Assembly (NCBI RefSeq): GCF_905221025.1
Contig: NZ_CAJNBL010000011.1
Coordinates: 33,140-97,139, forward strand
Source of the DNA: Candidatus Nitrotoga fabula
Lineage (GTDB): Bacteria; Pseudomonadota; Gammaproteobacteria; Burkholderiales; Gallionellaceae
DNA length: 64,000 nucleotides
Direction of reading: 5' to 3'
Position 1 is the first letter of the stretch; the number at the start of each line of letters is the position of its first letter. The notes beneath the pieces were generated by a model. It saw only the letters and a list, made by a program, of their open reading frames with translations. It searched no databases and had not been told where the DNA came from. Position numbers and translations under genes: made by a program. Below, piece by piece: positions 28,244 to 38,054 of the stretch.

Positions 28244-28777
28244 TTCATGCCCTGTTACCACCACTGAATTTAACCAGATTTGCCAAGGGCTTCATTTCGT
28301 AAGTTAATAATAAATGTTTCTTGATTTCCATCCCGGCGCATAACGGAAGGTTCTAGCAATCACGCTGTCTCCATATATATCCGTGCCCGGCAAGCGAGAA
28401 AATCGTTTGTGGAGGCCGTTCCAAATACCAAACTCATTTACAGGTCTCGCCAAAGCTAACTGGACATAGTAATCCGCAACGCTATATCAACAAACAGGCG
28501 ATTATTCTCCGCCATTTTGCCTTGACCGCTCTCTTTGCCCGATAGCAATGATTCCCTTCTTCCAAGGGCATTACATTATATTTTCGCTGTAATTACTAAA
28601 TATATTTAATGTATTGTAAATAATACATCATGTTGATTGTCAACATAAATTTGAACCCGGCCATACCGTCCGGCCAGGAACTTCCAGTCTTATGAAAGAA
28701 TAATTCACAGATCAAAATTTCTAAAAATACGCTACTCTGCGCAGATCACTCACCGGATGGCCATTTTTTTGGGGGCA
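28244..28777. other. Region with decayed transposase and AT-rich spacer
   Basis: The middle (28370-28560) holds the transposase remnant listed separately. About 28590-28740 is AT-rich with no gene; it includes the weak inverted match TATATTTAATGTATTGTAAATAATACATCA around 28598-28630 (ATGTATTGTAAATAATACAT), an imperfect palindrome. Confidence 0.4.
28370..28560 (-). pseudogene. IS5-family transposase remnant, N-terminal end
   Basis: Minus-strand translation gives LLSGKESGQGK, then ENNRLFVDIALRI, then LWRDL, and after a frameshift NEFGIWNGLHKRFSRL. This is the N-terminal helical region of IS5-type transposases (…NRLFvdAvLWi..tG.pWRDLP..FG.WNsvykRF.RW). Two in-frame stops and one shift show that it is dead. 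It has the same orientation as the C-terminal remnant at 25472-25560. Confidence 0.75.
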
Positions 28778-29221
28778 TTACAGCTGCAATTGCATTCTGA
28801 TGTGGGGGATATTGGCATCCATGAAAATTTCGCCCACCTCATGGAAGCCAAAACGGCGGTAAAATGGTACTACCTGCACCTGAGCATTCAACCCAACCTG
28901 AGTAAAATTCCGGCTGCGCGCATAATCCAACAGCAACTGAAGCAGTGCACTGCCCACCCCTTTGCCTCGCCATTCCGGTAACACAGCCATGCGGCCGATA
29001 TGGCCCTCCTGAATAATACGCCCGCACCCAACGGCATCGCCTGCTGCATTGAATGCAAGTGCATGCTGGCAGAGTTGATCCAGCTCATCCCATTCCAATT
29101 CGGGTGTGACCCCCTGCTCGCAAATAAACACCTCCGTACGCACTAAACGCAACAAGGGTTCCCTGTCCTGCCAGGATACCAGGTGTACACTAAACGATTG
29201 ACTTATGTGCCTTTCCTCCAT
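28778..29221 (-). CDS. GNAT family N-acetyltransferase
   Basis: About 147 residues. The acetyl-CoA-binding motif A is clear: IGRMAVLPEWRGKGVGSALLQLLLDYA, followed by PFYRRFGFHEVGEIFMDANIPHIRM, the C-terminal motif of the ElaA/YjcF-like group. The acceptor is unknown. ATG 29221 is preferred to the TTG at 29245. It starts 24 bp after the L,D-transpeptidase stop, so the two are probably co-transcribed. Confidence 0.88.
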   Translation of the reverse strand: MEERHISQSFSVHLVSWQDREPLLRLVRTEVFICEQGVTPELEWDELDQLCQHALAFNAAGDAVGCGRIIQEGHIGRMAVLPEWRGKGVGSALLQLLLDYARSRNFTQVGLNAQVQVVPFYRRFGFHEVGEIFMDANIPHIRMQLQL

Positions 29222-29245
29222 ACAAGCATTCCGTCCAATCAGCAA

Positions 29246-29761
29246 TCATCCTTTTCCATCGGATATATTGACTTCCGTCCTGACCGGGACCAGATCGAAC
29301 AGTTCAACCAGATCAGGGCTGTGCATACGCACGCATCCCTTGGAACCGGGGTGACCCAGTTTCTCGGTGTCTGGTGTACCATGAATATAGATATAACGAC
29401 GCATGCTATCCCGTATCCCCAGCCTGTTGAAGCCGATTTCGCAGCCGGAAAGCCACAATATGCGTGTCAGGATCCAGTCACGCCCTGGATACCTGCCCCC
29501 GAGCTCCGGCGAATATATTTCTCCCGTAGGGCGACGTCCGACAAAAACCGCATTGATCGGCTGGTTTGCTCCAATTTTGGCGCGAATAATGTGACGCCCG
29601 CGAGGCGTGCAATAGCTCCCGGCATTTTCACCAGCGCCATTCATCGCAGTAGAAACCGGATATCGGCGCAGAAGCCTGCCTGCGTCATCATGCAAATCCA
29701 GAATCTGTTCCGAAATATGAATATTGATTTTTATAATATAATTCCATTTAAAAACAGTCAT
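29246..29761 (-). CDS. L,D-transpeptidase (YkuD domain)
   Basis: A 171-residue protein with the catalytic YkuD motif IHGTPDTEKLGHPGSKGC, followed by VRM (H...S-K-G-C-[VI]-R), and the preceding DWILTRILWLSG. YkuD enzymes make 3-3 peptidoglycan crosslinks or attach lipoproteins. No signal peptide is seen and the domain fills the whole protein, like the ErfK-type proteins of many betaproteobacteria that lack a LysM part. It lies downstream of tadA (gap 92 bp) and upstream of the GNAT gene. Confidence 0.9.
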   Translation of the reverse strand: MTVFKWNYIIKINIHISEQILDLHDDAGRLLRRYPVSTAMNGAGENAGSYCTPRGRHIIRAKIGANQPINAVFVGRRPTGEIYSPELGGRYPGRDWILTRILWLSGCEIGFNRLGIRDSMRRYIYIHGTPDTEKLGHPGSKGCVRMHSPDLVELFDLVPVRTEVNISDGKG

Positions 29762-29853
29762 ATAAACAGAAAGTTTCCATCAAGAAACCCGCAGGCTAAC
29801 AGCTCAACAAATGATTAACCAATATAGTCCGGTTTCAGAACCAGGCTAGGCCC

Positions 29854-30646
<793 letters not shown>

Positions 30647-30865
30647 ATGACCAAACAAAAATCTCGCGCAACCAAAGAAAAATTAATCGCGCACTTGAGT
30701 TACCCGGACGGAGCCACTCATTATTTCTACAAACACACAGGGTTGACCAGTTATTTCAAGATCACGCCTTATTTTAGCTGTGAAAATTGGGGATGTTGGT
30801 CTGATGGGAAATGGTTGCCACATCCATTTTCGCCAAAAACACCAGAGGCAGGGCTGAACTTATGA
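30647..30865 (+). CDS. Small hypothetical protein (72 aa), phage-like context
   Basis: Preceded by a good ribosome site (AAGGGG, 7 nt before ATG). The sequence is rich in aromatic residues (HYFYKHTGLTSYFKITPYFSCENWGCWSDGKW), unlike a chance frame. Its stop overlaps the ATG of a 12-codon frame at 30862-30900 (ATGA), which is followed 2 nt later by the next ATG at 30903, a pattern of coupled small genes as in phage or plasmid modules. Family not recognised. Confidence 0.5.
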   Translation: MTKQKSRATKEKLIAHLSYPDGATHYFYKHTGLTSYFKITPYFSCENWGCWSDGKWLPHPFSPKTPEAGLNL

Positions 30866-30902
30866 AGTTTTTGGTGCAATTAACAGGGGATGGAGAGTGA
30901 AG

Positions 30903-31230
30903 ATGACTAACAAAACCAAATCACCATTGCCGCCGGGTAGTATGCACTGAAATCCGTTTTGCTCACCCGTCATCAGATCGGCAAATAGTCATAACCGGCA
31001 CTAAGCATTTTGACGATCTTATTAGAAACACTATTGAAATGGACGTTGTTCTGCATGAAGAATTTGAATATGGGGATATAAAATTTGAACAAGGCTTCAT
31101 CGACCAGCATGGCGTATTTATGACCCGTACCGAAGCATGGCATGTAGCGCAAGCATCCGGACAAATACTCAGGCGATGCGGCGGGGATGATGCGAACGGC
31201 GGCACGCTATATTCAGAGAATCTTTATTGA
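30903..31230 (+). pseudogene. Phage/plasmid-type conserved hypothetical gene, frameshifted
   Basis: The C-terminal part in one frame reads EQGFIDQHGVFMTRTEAWHV, AQASGQILRR and GGTLYSENLY, a pattern I know from small conserved proteins of phages and integrated elements (GARHFD...QGFIDQFGxFMxRxEAxxVA...GQ...LFSEDLY). That frame continues upstream through VITGTKHFDDLIRN to about 30937 but has no start codon. The only ATG with a ribosome site (GGAGAGTGAAG, ATG 30903) is in another frame and stops at 30950. A one-base shift near 30937-30945 would join them. An internal ATG at 31039 could give a 63-residue product. Confidence 0.6.
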
Positions 31231-31311
31231 GGGGTGAGCATGGAAACGAAATCAAAGAATTCATGATGGGCGGTCACCCGTTGAGGGTGGTGGATTGAAT
31301 TTAAATGCACC

Positions 31312-31369
31312 AATAAACTTTGCAGCATGACTAACTTAAGTTTATAATAAATCAACTTTAAGTTTATAA
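31312..31369 (+). promoter_or_regulatory. Repeat operator upstream of the HTH-ATPase gene
   Basis: TTAAGTTTATAA occurs twice in direct orientation, at 31336-31347 and 31358-31369, exactly 22 bp (two helical turns) apart, and AATAAACTT at 31312-31320 is an inverted partial copy. The first copy contains TATAAT (31343-31348), a possible -10 box. The second copy ends 5 bp before the ATG at 31375. Confidence 0.6.
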
Positions 31370-31374
31370 AAGCC

Positions 31375-32409
31375 ATGTCTAAGCCATCTAAGCTCCATAG
31401 TCTCATACAAACCGTTACCAAGGATGTAATCCAACACCCAAACGACCTTACACGCCACTATACCGAGCGGCTGGGCGTTTCTCGTGTTGCTGCGGCAAAA
31501 TATATTCAGCAACTTGAAAAACAGGGATGGATTGCTAGAAGTGGGCCATTGCGACGACCGATATTTAGTCCTGGCTATAACAGAAAGGTCTCTGCGCTTT
31601 ACCCCATTCAAAACTTGCAAGAAGACATCGTATTAGCTAAAGATTTTCGCCCATACTTTAATTTTTCACCAAATGTTCTAAGTATTGTTGAGCATGGATT
31701 TACTGAAATGCTGAACAATGCCATTGACCATTCTGGCGGAACTGAGGTGTTTGTGCACGCTTTCCAATCTCAGAGCTATTTCGCCCTAATTATTTCCGAT
31801 AACGGCATCGGCATTTTCTCAAAAATAACACATGAATTAGGTCTTGCGGACAAACGGCAGGCCCTATTTGAATTAGCCAAAGGTAAACTAACAACTGATC
31901 CAAGCAAGCACACAGGTGAAGGAGTTTTTTTTACATCGAGAATGTTTGATATTTTTGAGATCTCGGCAAATGGTTTAAAATTTAATCACGATGACAATTT
32001 TAACTTTGATCTCCTTGATGAATCTAAGGAGACAACGCTGTTAGACGGAACCACTGTTTACATGAATATTGCCTTGAGCAGCAAACGTACAACTGCTGAA
32101 ATATATGACCAATATACAAGTGCACCAGAGGATTTTGACTTTTCTAAGACTGTTGTTCCTATGAAGCTTGCAATATTTGGGGATGAGCAACTTATTTCGA
32201 GATCACAAGCCAAGCGTTTAATTGCAAGGCTGGAGCGATTCAAAACGGTACTTCTAGATTTTTCAGGTATTAATGAAATCGGTCAGTCATTTGCTGATGA
32301 GTTATTCCGTGTTTATGCAAATAGACATCCATCAGTTGATCTAATTCCAACCAACATGACTACACAAGTTGAAAAAATGTGGCTAAGAGCTATTACACCG
32401 AAAATATAA
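31375..32409 (+). CDS. Winged-helix / GHKL ATPase / STAS-like (DUF4325) fusion regulator
   Basis: A 344-residue cytoplasmic protein with three parts. Residues 1-75 form a winged helix (HYTERLGVSRVAAAKYIQQLEKQGWIARSG). Residues about 95-235 form a GHKL (histidine-kinase-type) ATPase: N box FTEMLNNAIDHSGG, G1 box ISDNGIGIF, and HTGEGVFFTSRMFD. Residues about 255-340 form a DUF4325 STAS-like domain (LIARLERFKTVLLDFSGINEIGQSFADELFRVY). No histidine phosphoacceptor or transmembrane helix is seen. Anti-sigma-like kinase and STAS domains fused to DNA binding suggest a switch controlled by ATP or phosphorylation. It is not in an operon. Confidence 0.8.
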   Translation: MSKPSKLHSLIQTVTKDVIQHPNDLTRHYTERLGVSRVAAAKYIQQLEKQGWIARSGPLRRPIFSPGYNRKVSALYPIQNLQEDIVLAKDFRPYFNFSPNVLSIVEHGFTEMLNNAIDHSGGTEVFVHAFQSQSYFALIISDNGIGIFSKITHELGLADKRQALFELAKGKLTTDPSKHTGEGVFFTSRMFDIFEISANGLKFNHDDNFNFDLLDESKETTLLDGTTVYMNIALSSKRTTAEIYDQYTSAPEDFDFSKTVVPMKLAIFGDEQLISRSQAKRLIARLERFKTVLLDFSGINEIGQSFADELFRVYANRHPSVDLIPTNMTTQVEKMWLRAITPKI

Positions 32410-32430
32410 CCGGTATGGTTTTTATATTAA

Positions 32431-32466
32431 CTGACAGTCACTTCCGTCAAATCGGGTAACTGTCAG
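32431..32466. terminator. Inverted repeat between convergent genes
   Basis: CTGACAGT (32431-32438) and ACTGTCAG (32459-32466) are perfect 8-bp arms around a 20-nt loop, located between the ends of two convergent genes. No T-run, so the terminator role is tentative. Confidence 0.3.
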
Positions 32467-32526
32467 ATCCAGGCGCGACTACTACAAGTGAAAAACCGCA
32501 TGAGCCAGTGAAAATTACATCCGGTT

Positions 32527-34806
32527 CTATATTGCTTTAGAAAACATCTCAATCTCGCTATACCATTCAATCTCTTGCACAGAACTGGGGGAACTGTCAG
32601 CGAGCGCTCTTTGTATGGCTTTCGTCAGATCATCCGGTTTAATTACTGTCTTATCACACTTGTACTGCTCCATGGCAGCCTTTGCAAACGCAAGTGAATA
32701 CAACCAGTACAATCCGCTTTCATCCATGAATTTCCTGGCATCGACAAACAGCCCGTACGCATCTTGATATTTGGCCAGTTTGGTTTTCACAATCGCCAGA
32801 TTCGCCTTAAACGCCACCTCGTTGTCATCAATGGCAATTGCGCTTTCAATTGCCTGCTCGGCCACAGAAAGAAACGTCATGTCATTCATTTCAAGGAGAA
32901 TGATTCCGATCTGGTTATCCAGGTTCGCATTCTTGAAACCATAGCTGGATAGCCTGTGATATTCCAGAAGCATATCGCTTTTTCTGTTTTCCAGACGCAA
33001 ATCATAAATTGCCTGTTTGCAAGTTTCGGTTATATCAAAAATTTCGACATTCTGCGTTGCACTCTTTTTGGCTACAAAATGAGCCAGGCGCACATAATAT
33101 AAGATGGCTCCCGGACTGTACGACAGGCCCTCGCGTACAATATTTTCCAGCGTGTCCTTAAGCAAGGCACCAATGATTACCCGATGATTTTCTATGGATA
33201 TACTGGCAAGCTGATTGATATATTTCCTGGTGATTTTTTCATCCGCATCTAATTGATGGAATTTCAATACAATCGTCTTGTAATCAACATATCCAAAAAT
33301 TGTCTTGGGAGGAAGAATGATCCTCAGGCCGTGAACAAAAGCATGAAGATGTTTTCGCTGCACTTCGCTTGTGGATCGTTCAGCGCAATTTACGCCGCCG
33401 CTGATCGGCTCTATCGAAATAAAAACCAGTCCGGTAAAGTCGGACAGCTGATTTAAACTTTTTTCAAATGCGCTATACGAACACAGTGCACTTTCCAGTT
33501 CCGGGACGGCCACATCCAATATGGGAGTATTGATTCCACATGGAATCTTTCTAAGGGTGGCGTTATGAGGAAATGGATCGTTTCCAGTGAATTCAATCAC
33601 CCTGCAAAAACTTACCTCTCTTTGTGTCTCGACGACGACAATTTTTGCTGTGGGAATTCGGGGGATGACCCCCAGCAATCGCGTGCTCCTCGCATCCTCT
33701 CTCGTCAGTTCATAGCCACCTGAAAACTCAACCGGCGTAACCTCAAACACATCCCCAGCCATGGCTCCAACGTCTTCTCCCAGATCAATGGCCACCACGC
33801 TTACTTCTGGGAAAGACCGGATCACCCGCCCATGTTTTTGAAGGATGTGATCATAATTACAGACCCGATCCCTTCCATCTGCCTTGGCCCTGGACAAGGC
33901 AGCATCTGCTTTGCGCTTAAGTTCCGCATATGTCTGGTCTGCAACGCTATCCATTCTGGAATTTACGAGCAAAACTGCACATCCAATACTGGCACGGATA
34001 TGCCTCTCTCTTTCTGGCGGAATTTTTATATGCTCAAGCTGCAATTCCTTAACAATCGCTGGAAGCTGGCTTTTGCCGGGAATCACCTCCGAATTGATTT
34101 TCTCCCTGAATAACTCCGCAATTTTTATTGCCTGCGCCTTCCCGGAAAGATTGGTCAACAATATTTCAAATTCTTCCCCACCCTGTCGCCCTAACGTGAT
34201 CCCCACATTTTCCACAGTCTCAAGTTCTACTGAAAAATCCTTGATTCGCCATGCAAAAGCCTTGAGTACCGCGTCTCCAAAGGAATGATCGTAACTGTCA
34301 TTGAGCTGCTTGAAATGATCTATATCCAGGATCAGCAGGGCAATGTATTTTCTGGACGATGTTGAATTGCGATTGGCTGAATCCAGTACATTGGTTTCAG
34401 CCAGCTTTCTTTGAAATTCCTTTTCAAAACCGACCCGGTTATATAACCGAGTGAGCTTGTCATGCATGGCATAATATTTATGCTCAGCATTGGAAATGGA
34501 CATTGCCAATCGCTTGCTGAAATCACCGATAGTGGTATGTCTTGTTCGGGGCGGAATTATGGTTGCAATGATTGCATCCAGATTTTCCAGCCGCGTTATG
34601 TGGATATTCTGGAATTTCTGGTCATTTTTGCACCCCCATGCCTTGTGCAACAGGCTCATGATTTTAGAATTGGCTACCGGTTTGTCTCCCTCATACCAGC
34701 TGTTTTCATATAATCTGTAAATTGCAATTTTCCATGGATATTTTTCTTTAATACTCGTATCGTCCAGTATGTATCCAGCCAGAAAATTGAAATAACTCAG
34801 ATCCAT
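32527..34806 (-). CDS. Diguanylate cyclase (GGDEF) protein with long C-terminal region
   Basis: A 759-residue soluble protein. Residues 1-110 are an unrecognised sensor-like region. The GGDEF domain (about 112-300) has DKLTRLYNRVGFE, LLILDIDHFKQLND and the active site GRQGGEEFEILL (GGEEF), so it should make cyclic di-GMP. Residues 300-480 form a beta-rich stretch (GDVFEVTPVEFSGGYELT) and 480-759 are helical with TPR-like repeats (LASISIENHRVIIGALLKDTLEN; VAEQAIESAIAIDDNEVAFKAN). No RxxD inhibition site was noted before the active site. AGGGGGA precedes the ATG. Monocistronic. Confidence 0.85.
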   Translation of the reverse strand: MDLSYFNFLAGYILDDTSIKEKYPWKIAIYRLYENSWYEGDKPVANSKIMSLLHKAWGCKNDQKFQNIHITRLENLDAIIATIIPPRTRHTTIGDFSKRLAMSISNAEHKYYAMHDKLTRLYNRVGFEKEFQRKLAETNVLDSANRNSTSSRKYIALLILDIDHFKQLNDSYDHSFGDAVLKAFAWRIKDFSVELETVENVGITLGRQGGEEFEILLTNLSGKAQAIKIAELFREKINSEVIPGKSQLPAIVKELQLEHIKIPPERERHIRASIGCAVLLVNSRMDSVADQTYAELKRKADAALSRAKADGRDRVCNYDHILQKHGRVIRSFPEVSVVAIDLGEDVGAMAGDVFEVTPVEFSGGYELTREDARSTRLLGVIPRIPTAKIVVVETQREVSFCRVIEFTGNDPFPHNATLRKIPCGINTPILDVAVPELESALCSYSAFEKSLNQLSDFTGLVFISIEPISGGVNCAERSTSEVQRKHLHAFVHGLRIILPPKTIFGYVDYKTIVLKFHQLDADEKITRKYINQLASISIENHRVIIGALLKDTLENIVREGLSYSPGAILYYVRLAHFVAKKSATQNVEIFDITETCKQAIYDLRLENRKSDMLLEYHRLSSYGFKNANLDNQIGIILLEMNDMTFLSVAEQAIESAIAIDDNEVAFKANLAIVKTKLAKYQDAYGLFVDARKFMDESGLYWLYSLAFAKAAMEQYKCDKTVIKPDDLTKAIQRALADSSPSSVQEIEWYSEIEMFSKAI

Positions 34807-34879
34807 GCAATCCCCCTGATCTTGAATATATTTAACCAGTCAATTTACAATATTTTTGATCCTGCTGATTTTACATATG

Positions 34880-34910
34880 TAAAAACCAGGCTGGAACTTA
34901 CCCGCCTGGT
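34880..34910 (-). terminator. Rho-independent terminator after clsB
   Basis: On the minus strand ACCAGGC (34904-34910), a 12-nt loop, GCCTGGT (34885-34891) and then TTTTT (34880-34885 side). It lies 40 bp beyond the clsB stop and would end the ybhP-clsB transcript. Confidence 0.75.
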
Positions 34911-34948
34911 CTGCAATGTACAGGATTCACCATCCGCCTCACGATTTG

Positions 34949-36124
34949 CTAAACACTATCATGGCCGCGTGCATATCCAATGACTCCTGTCAGAAAACGT
35001 ACCAGTGCATAGCTGGCACGCATCAGGAAACGCATCCACAAACCATGCCCTTTCCAGACGGACGAAGAAATCAATCTGGAACTGTTTGCAATCTGCCGCA
35101 GCAAATCGGTTCGCAACGACTCGGCAAATCCAGCATCCCGTACAACCAGGTTCGCCTCGCGTGCCAGCCACAAACTGAATGGATCAATATTGGATGAACC
35201 CACGGTTGCCCAATACCCATCCACCACAGCCACTTTCGCATGCAGGAAGCTCACGTGATATTCGTGAATTTCAATTCCTGCATTCAATAATTCTCCATAA
35301 AGCGCCTGTGTGGCAAAATGCTGCAGGCGATACTCTACTCTCCCCTGCAACAGCAGAATGACTCGCACTCCCCGTTGCGCAGCCATCAGCAAGGCCTGGC
35401 GAAAACGCCTTCCCGGCAGAAAATAGGCATTGGCAATAATAATTTCCTGCCGTGCTTTAGCAATCGCCTTCAGATAGGCGCGCTCGATATCATGCCGATG
35501 ACGCAAATTGTCACGTACCAAGAAAACGACTTTGCGCCTTTTCTTTTTCTTATAGTTATAGGCAGTCCACAACTTGATGCGCTCACGTTGATGCCGGAAA
35601 TGAAGCCATGATACCAGCGCCCACAAACGCCGCATTACCGCGTACATATGGCCTGTCGTAACACCCTGGATTTCAACCGTATAATCAAGACGCGGCGCCA
35701 CAATCCGGCCGCCCGGCACATCGTCGATAATGTTCACGCCGCTTACAAAGCCGATGCGTTCGTCTATCAATGCCAATTTACGGTGCAAACGGCGCAGACG
35801 GTGCCGGCGAAAATTGAACCGTGCAATTTCAGGCCGAAACCACAACACTTCGACCCCTGCCGCACGCAGCTCATTTACCCACTTATCCGGGAAACCCGCA
35901 GAACCGAATCCATCCAGCAACAGGTGTGTCATGACACCCCGTCTGGCTGCACGCTGCAAGGCATGGGAAACCCTGTGGCCACAGCTGTCCGCAGAAAAAA
36001 TATAGGTTTCCAGATAAACAGAATGACTGGCGGCATCAATCGCAGCAATCAACCGGGGAAAATATTCCTCACCGTTGCGCAACAGGGTTAAGGTATGGCC
36101 GTCAACCAGATGCGTACAGCTCAT
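34949..36124 (-). CDS. clsB: Cardiolipin synthase B / phospholipase D family
   Basis: A 391-residue protein with two PLD catalytic motifs: HRKLALIDERIGFVSGVNI and HAKVAVVDGYWATVGSSNID (H-x-K-x4-D each). ClsB (YbhO) makes cardiolipin from phosphatidylglycerol. No transmembrane helix is seen, as in E. coli ClsB. ATG overlaps the stop of the endonuclease/exonuclease gene upstream (ATGA), the same pair as ybhP-ybhO of E. coli. Confidence 0.93.
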   Translation of the reverse strand: MSCTHLVDGHTLTLLRNGEEYFPRLIAAIDAASHSVYLETYIFSADSCGHRVSHALQRAARRGVMTHLLLDGFGSAGFPDKWVNELRAAGVEVLWFRPEIARFNFRRHRLRRLHRKLALIDERIGFVSGVNIIDDVPGGRIVAPRLDYTVEIQGVTTGHMYAVMRRLWALVSWLHFRHQRERIKLWTAYNYKKKKRRKVVFLVRDNLRHRHDIERAYLKAIAKARQEIIIANAYFLPGRRFRQALLMAAQRGVRVILLLQGRVEYRLQHFATQALYGELLNAGIEIHEYHVSFLHAKVAVVDGYWATVGSSNIDPFSLWLAREANLVVRDAGFAESLRTDLLRQIANSSRLISSSVWKGHGLWMRFLMRASYALVRFLTGVIGYARGHDSV

Positions 36125-36873
36125 AGATTTAATGTGGCGGACAGGGCTACATGGTCAGAAATTTTTCTCCATCCATGCACTTGACTATGCTGAATGGTTA
36201 ATCCCCGCACATAAATGCGGTCCATGCGCAAAAACGGCAAACCCGCAGGGAAACTTCGGGCAGGCATGCCATGTTTTGCTTCGAACACCTCATGCAGATG
36301 CAATTCACTGGTCAACAAACGATTTGCACTGTTCCGCCAGTCATTGAAATCCCCTGCTACAATTAACGATGCATCCTCTGGTACCGTCTGCCGGATGCGT
36401 TCAACCAGTGCGTTGAATTGCACCCCGCGCCCACGTTTAAACAGCCCGAAATGAACACAAATGCAATGCAGGGGCTGCCGGATTTTCCCTTCTTCCGTTT
36501 GGGGCAGATCCATCACACAGTGCAGAAGGCCGCGACGTTCAAAGCGGTGTGCAGAGACATCCTGGTTAGCCCAGTCTACGATCGGGTATCGGCTTATGAT
36601 GGCATTTCCGTGGTGCCCGCCGATATACACCGCATTTTTTCCGTATGCATGATGAGACCAAATCTGGTCAGCCAGAAATTCATGTTGAGGCGAACTCGGA
36701 TGACCCTGAAAACGAAGCACATCCATGCTGTTTTCGCCCCGTACCTCCTGCAAAAACAGGATATCGGCATTGAGCTCACGAAGGCGCTCTCTCAATTCGT
36801 GCAGGACAATGCGCTGGTTGAAATGAGACAAACCTTTGTGAATATTATAGGTAACAATGTTAAGTGTAGTCAC
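36121..36873 (-). CDS. ybhP: Endonuclease/exonuclease/phosphatase family protein (YbhP-like)
   Basis: A 250-residue EEP-fold hydrolase: LNIVTYNIHKGL at the start, DILFLQEVRG (metal-binding Glu), LIVAGDFNDWR (catalytic D and N), RMDRIYVRG and SDHVALSATL (terminal D-H). The family includes nucleases and phosphodiesterases acting on nucleic acids, sphingomyelin or inositol phosphates. Paired with clsB, it is presumed to act in lipid or envelope metabolism. The start is GTG at 36873 with AGGGCGGA upstream. Confidence 0.88.
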   Translation of the reverse strand: MTTLNIVTYNIHKGLSHFNQRIVLHELRERLRELNADILFLQEVRGENSMDVLRFQGHPSSPQHEFLADQIWSHHAYGKNAVYIGGHHGNAIISRYPIVDWANQDVSAHRFERRGLLHCVMDLPQTEEGKIRQPLHCICVHFGLFKRGRGVQFNALVERIRQTVPEDASLIVAGDFNDWRNSANRLLTSELHLHEVFEAKHGMPARSFPAGLPFLRMDRIYVRGLTIQHSQVHGWRKISDHVALSATLNL

Positions 36874-36954
36874 ATCCGCCCTATCGATGCCACATCAGCA
36901 GGTCACACGCCCCGGCCCTTTAACCAATGAGCTTGCCTTCAGTTAGGTAAATCA

Positions 36955-38052
36955 TCAGGCATTCCCTATGCCACTCGTAGGGAGACTGATCTGCCGCGCA
37001 AAATCCAGCATGCGCATGATCGGTATCCTGGCACGGCGTCCAATTTCCGGATCGACGTGAATCTCATTGATTCCATTCTCCAACACCTGCGCCAGATTCA
37101 CCAGTCCGTTCATCGCCATCCACGGGCAGTGATTGCAACTTATGCAAGTGGCACCAGTACCTGCAGTGGGGGCTTCGAGGAATTTTTTTTCTGGCGACAG
37201 CTGTTTCATCCGGTGCAGAATACCGTTATCGGTCGCAACAATGAATTTGCTTGCGTCCAGGGTTCGAGTTGCCTTTATCAGCTGCGTAGTGGAACCTACA
37301 ACATCTGCCAGCTGGATCACTGACAGGGGAGATTCCGGATGGACCAATACCTTGGCATCCGGATTCCGGGCCTTCATTTCAGCAAGCTCCCTGGCCTTGA
37401 ATTCCTCATGCACCACGCATGAACCCTGCCAAATCAACATATCAGCACCTGTCTGCTGCTGAATATAGTTACCCAGATGGCGATCAGGCGCCCACAATAT
37501 TTTTTCCCCCCTGGCTTTCAGATGCTGAACTATCGGCAATGCAATTGAGCTGGTTACTACCCAGTCCGCGCGTGCCTTTACCTCAGCACTGGTATTGGCA
37601 TACACCACCACGGTACGATCCGGGTGTGCATCACACATATCCGAAAATTCTCCAATCGGGCACCCCAGATCAAGAGAACATTCCGCTTCCAGATCCGGCA
37701 TCAATACACGTTTTTCCGGGTTGAGGATTTTTGCTGTCTCACCCATGAAGCGGACCCCTGCCACCACTATCGTTTTCGCAGGATGCTGATAGCCAAAATT
37801 GGCCATGTCGAGGGAATCGGATACGCAGCCTCCCGTTTCATCAGCCAAATCCTGCAAATCCGGATGTACATAGTAGTGCGCCACCAATACTGCATCCTGT
37901 TGTTTGAGGAGCTGCTTGATCCGCTTGACCAGAATAATTTTTTCATCCGGATTTGGCTCGTGTGGAATTTTCGCCCGCGCTGTCGAAATTACATGTCCGG
38001 GATGCTCGTAAGGAATCGATCGTGCGCCATTCTGCTCAGAAAACTCTTTCAT
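36955..38052 (-). CDS. nadA: Quinolinate synthase
   Basis: A 365-residue iron-sulfur enzyme that condenses iminoaspartate (from NadB) with dihydroxyacetone phosphate in NAD synthesis. Conserved features: [85 protein letters not shown] and [13 protein letters not shown], giving the cluster cysteines. ATG 38052 lies 2 bp after the nudB stop; a TTG at 38058 is possible. Far from nadB (30 kb). Confidence 0.96.
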   Translation of the reverse strand: MKEFSEQNGARSIPYEHPGHVISTARAKIPHEPNPDEKIILVKRIKQLLKQQDAVLVAHYYVHPDLQDLADETGGCVSDSLDMANFGYQHPAKTIVVAGVRFMGETAKILNPEKRVLMPDLEAECSLDLGCPIGEFSDMCDAHPDRTVVVYANTSAEVKARADWVVTSSIALPIVQHLKARGEKILWAPDRHLGNYIQQQTGADMLIWQGSCVVHEEFKARELAEMKARNPDAKVLVHPESPLSVIQLADVVGSTTQLIKATRTLDASKFIVATDNGILHRMKQLSPEKKFLEAPTAGTGATCISCNHCPWMAMNGLVNLAQVLENGINEIHVDPEIGRRARIPIMRMLDFARQISLPTSGIGNA

Positions 38053-38054
38053 TT

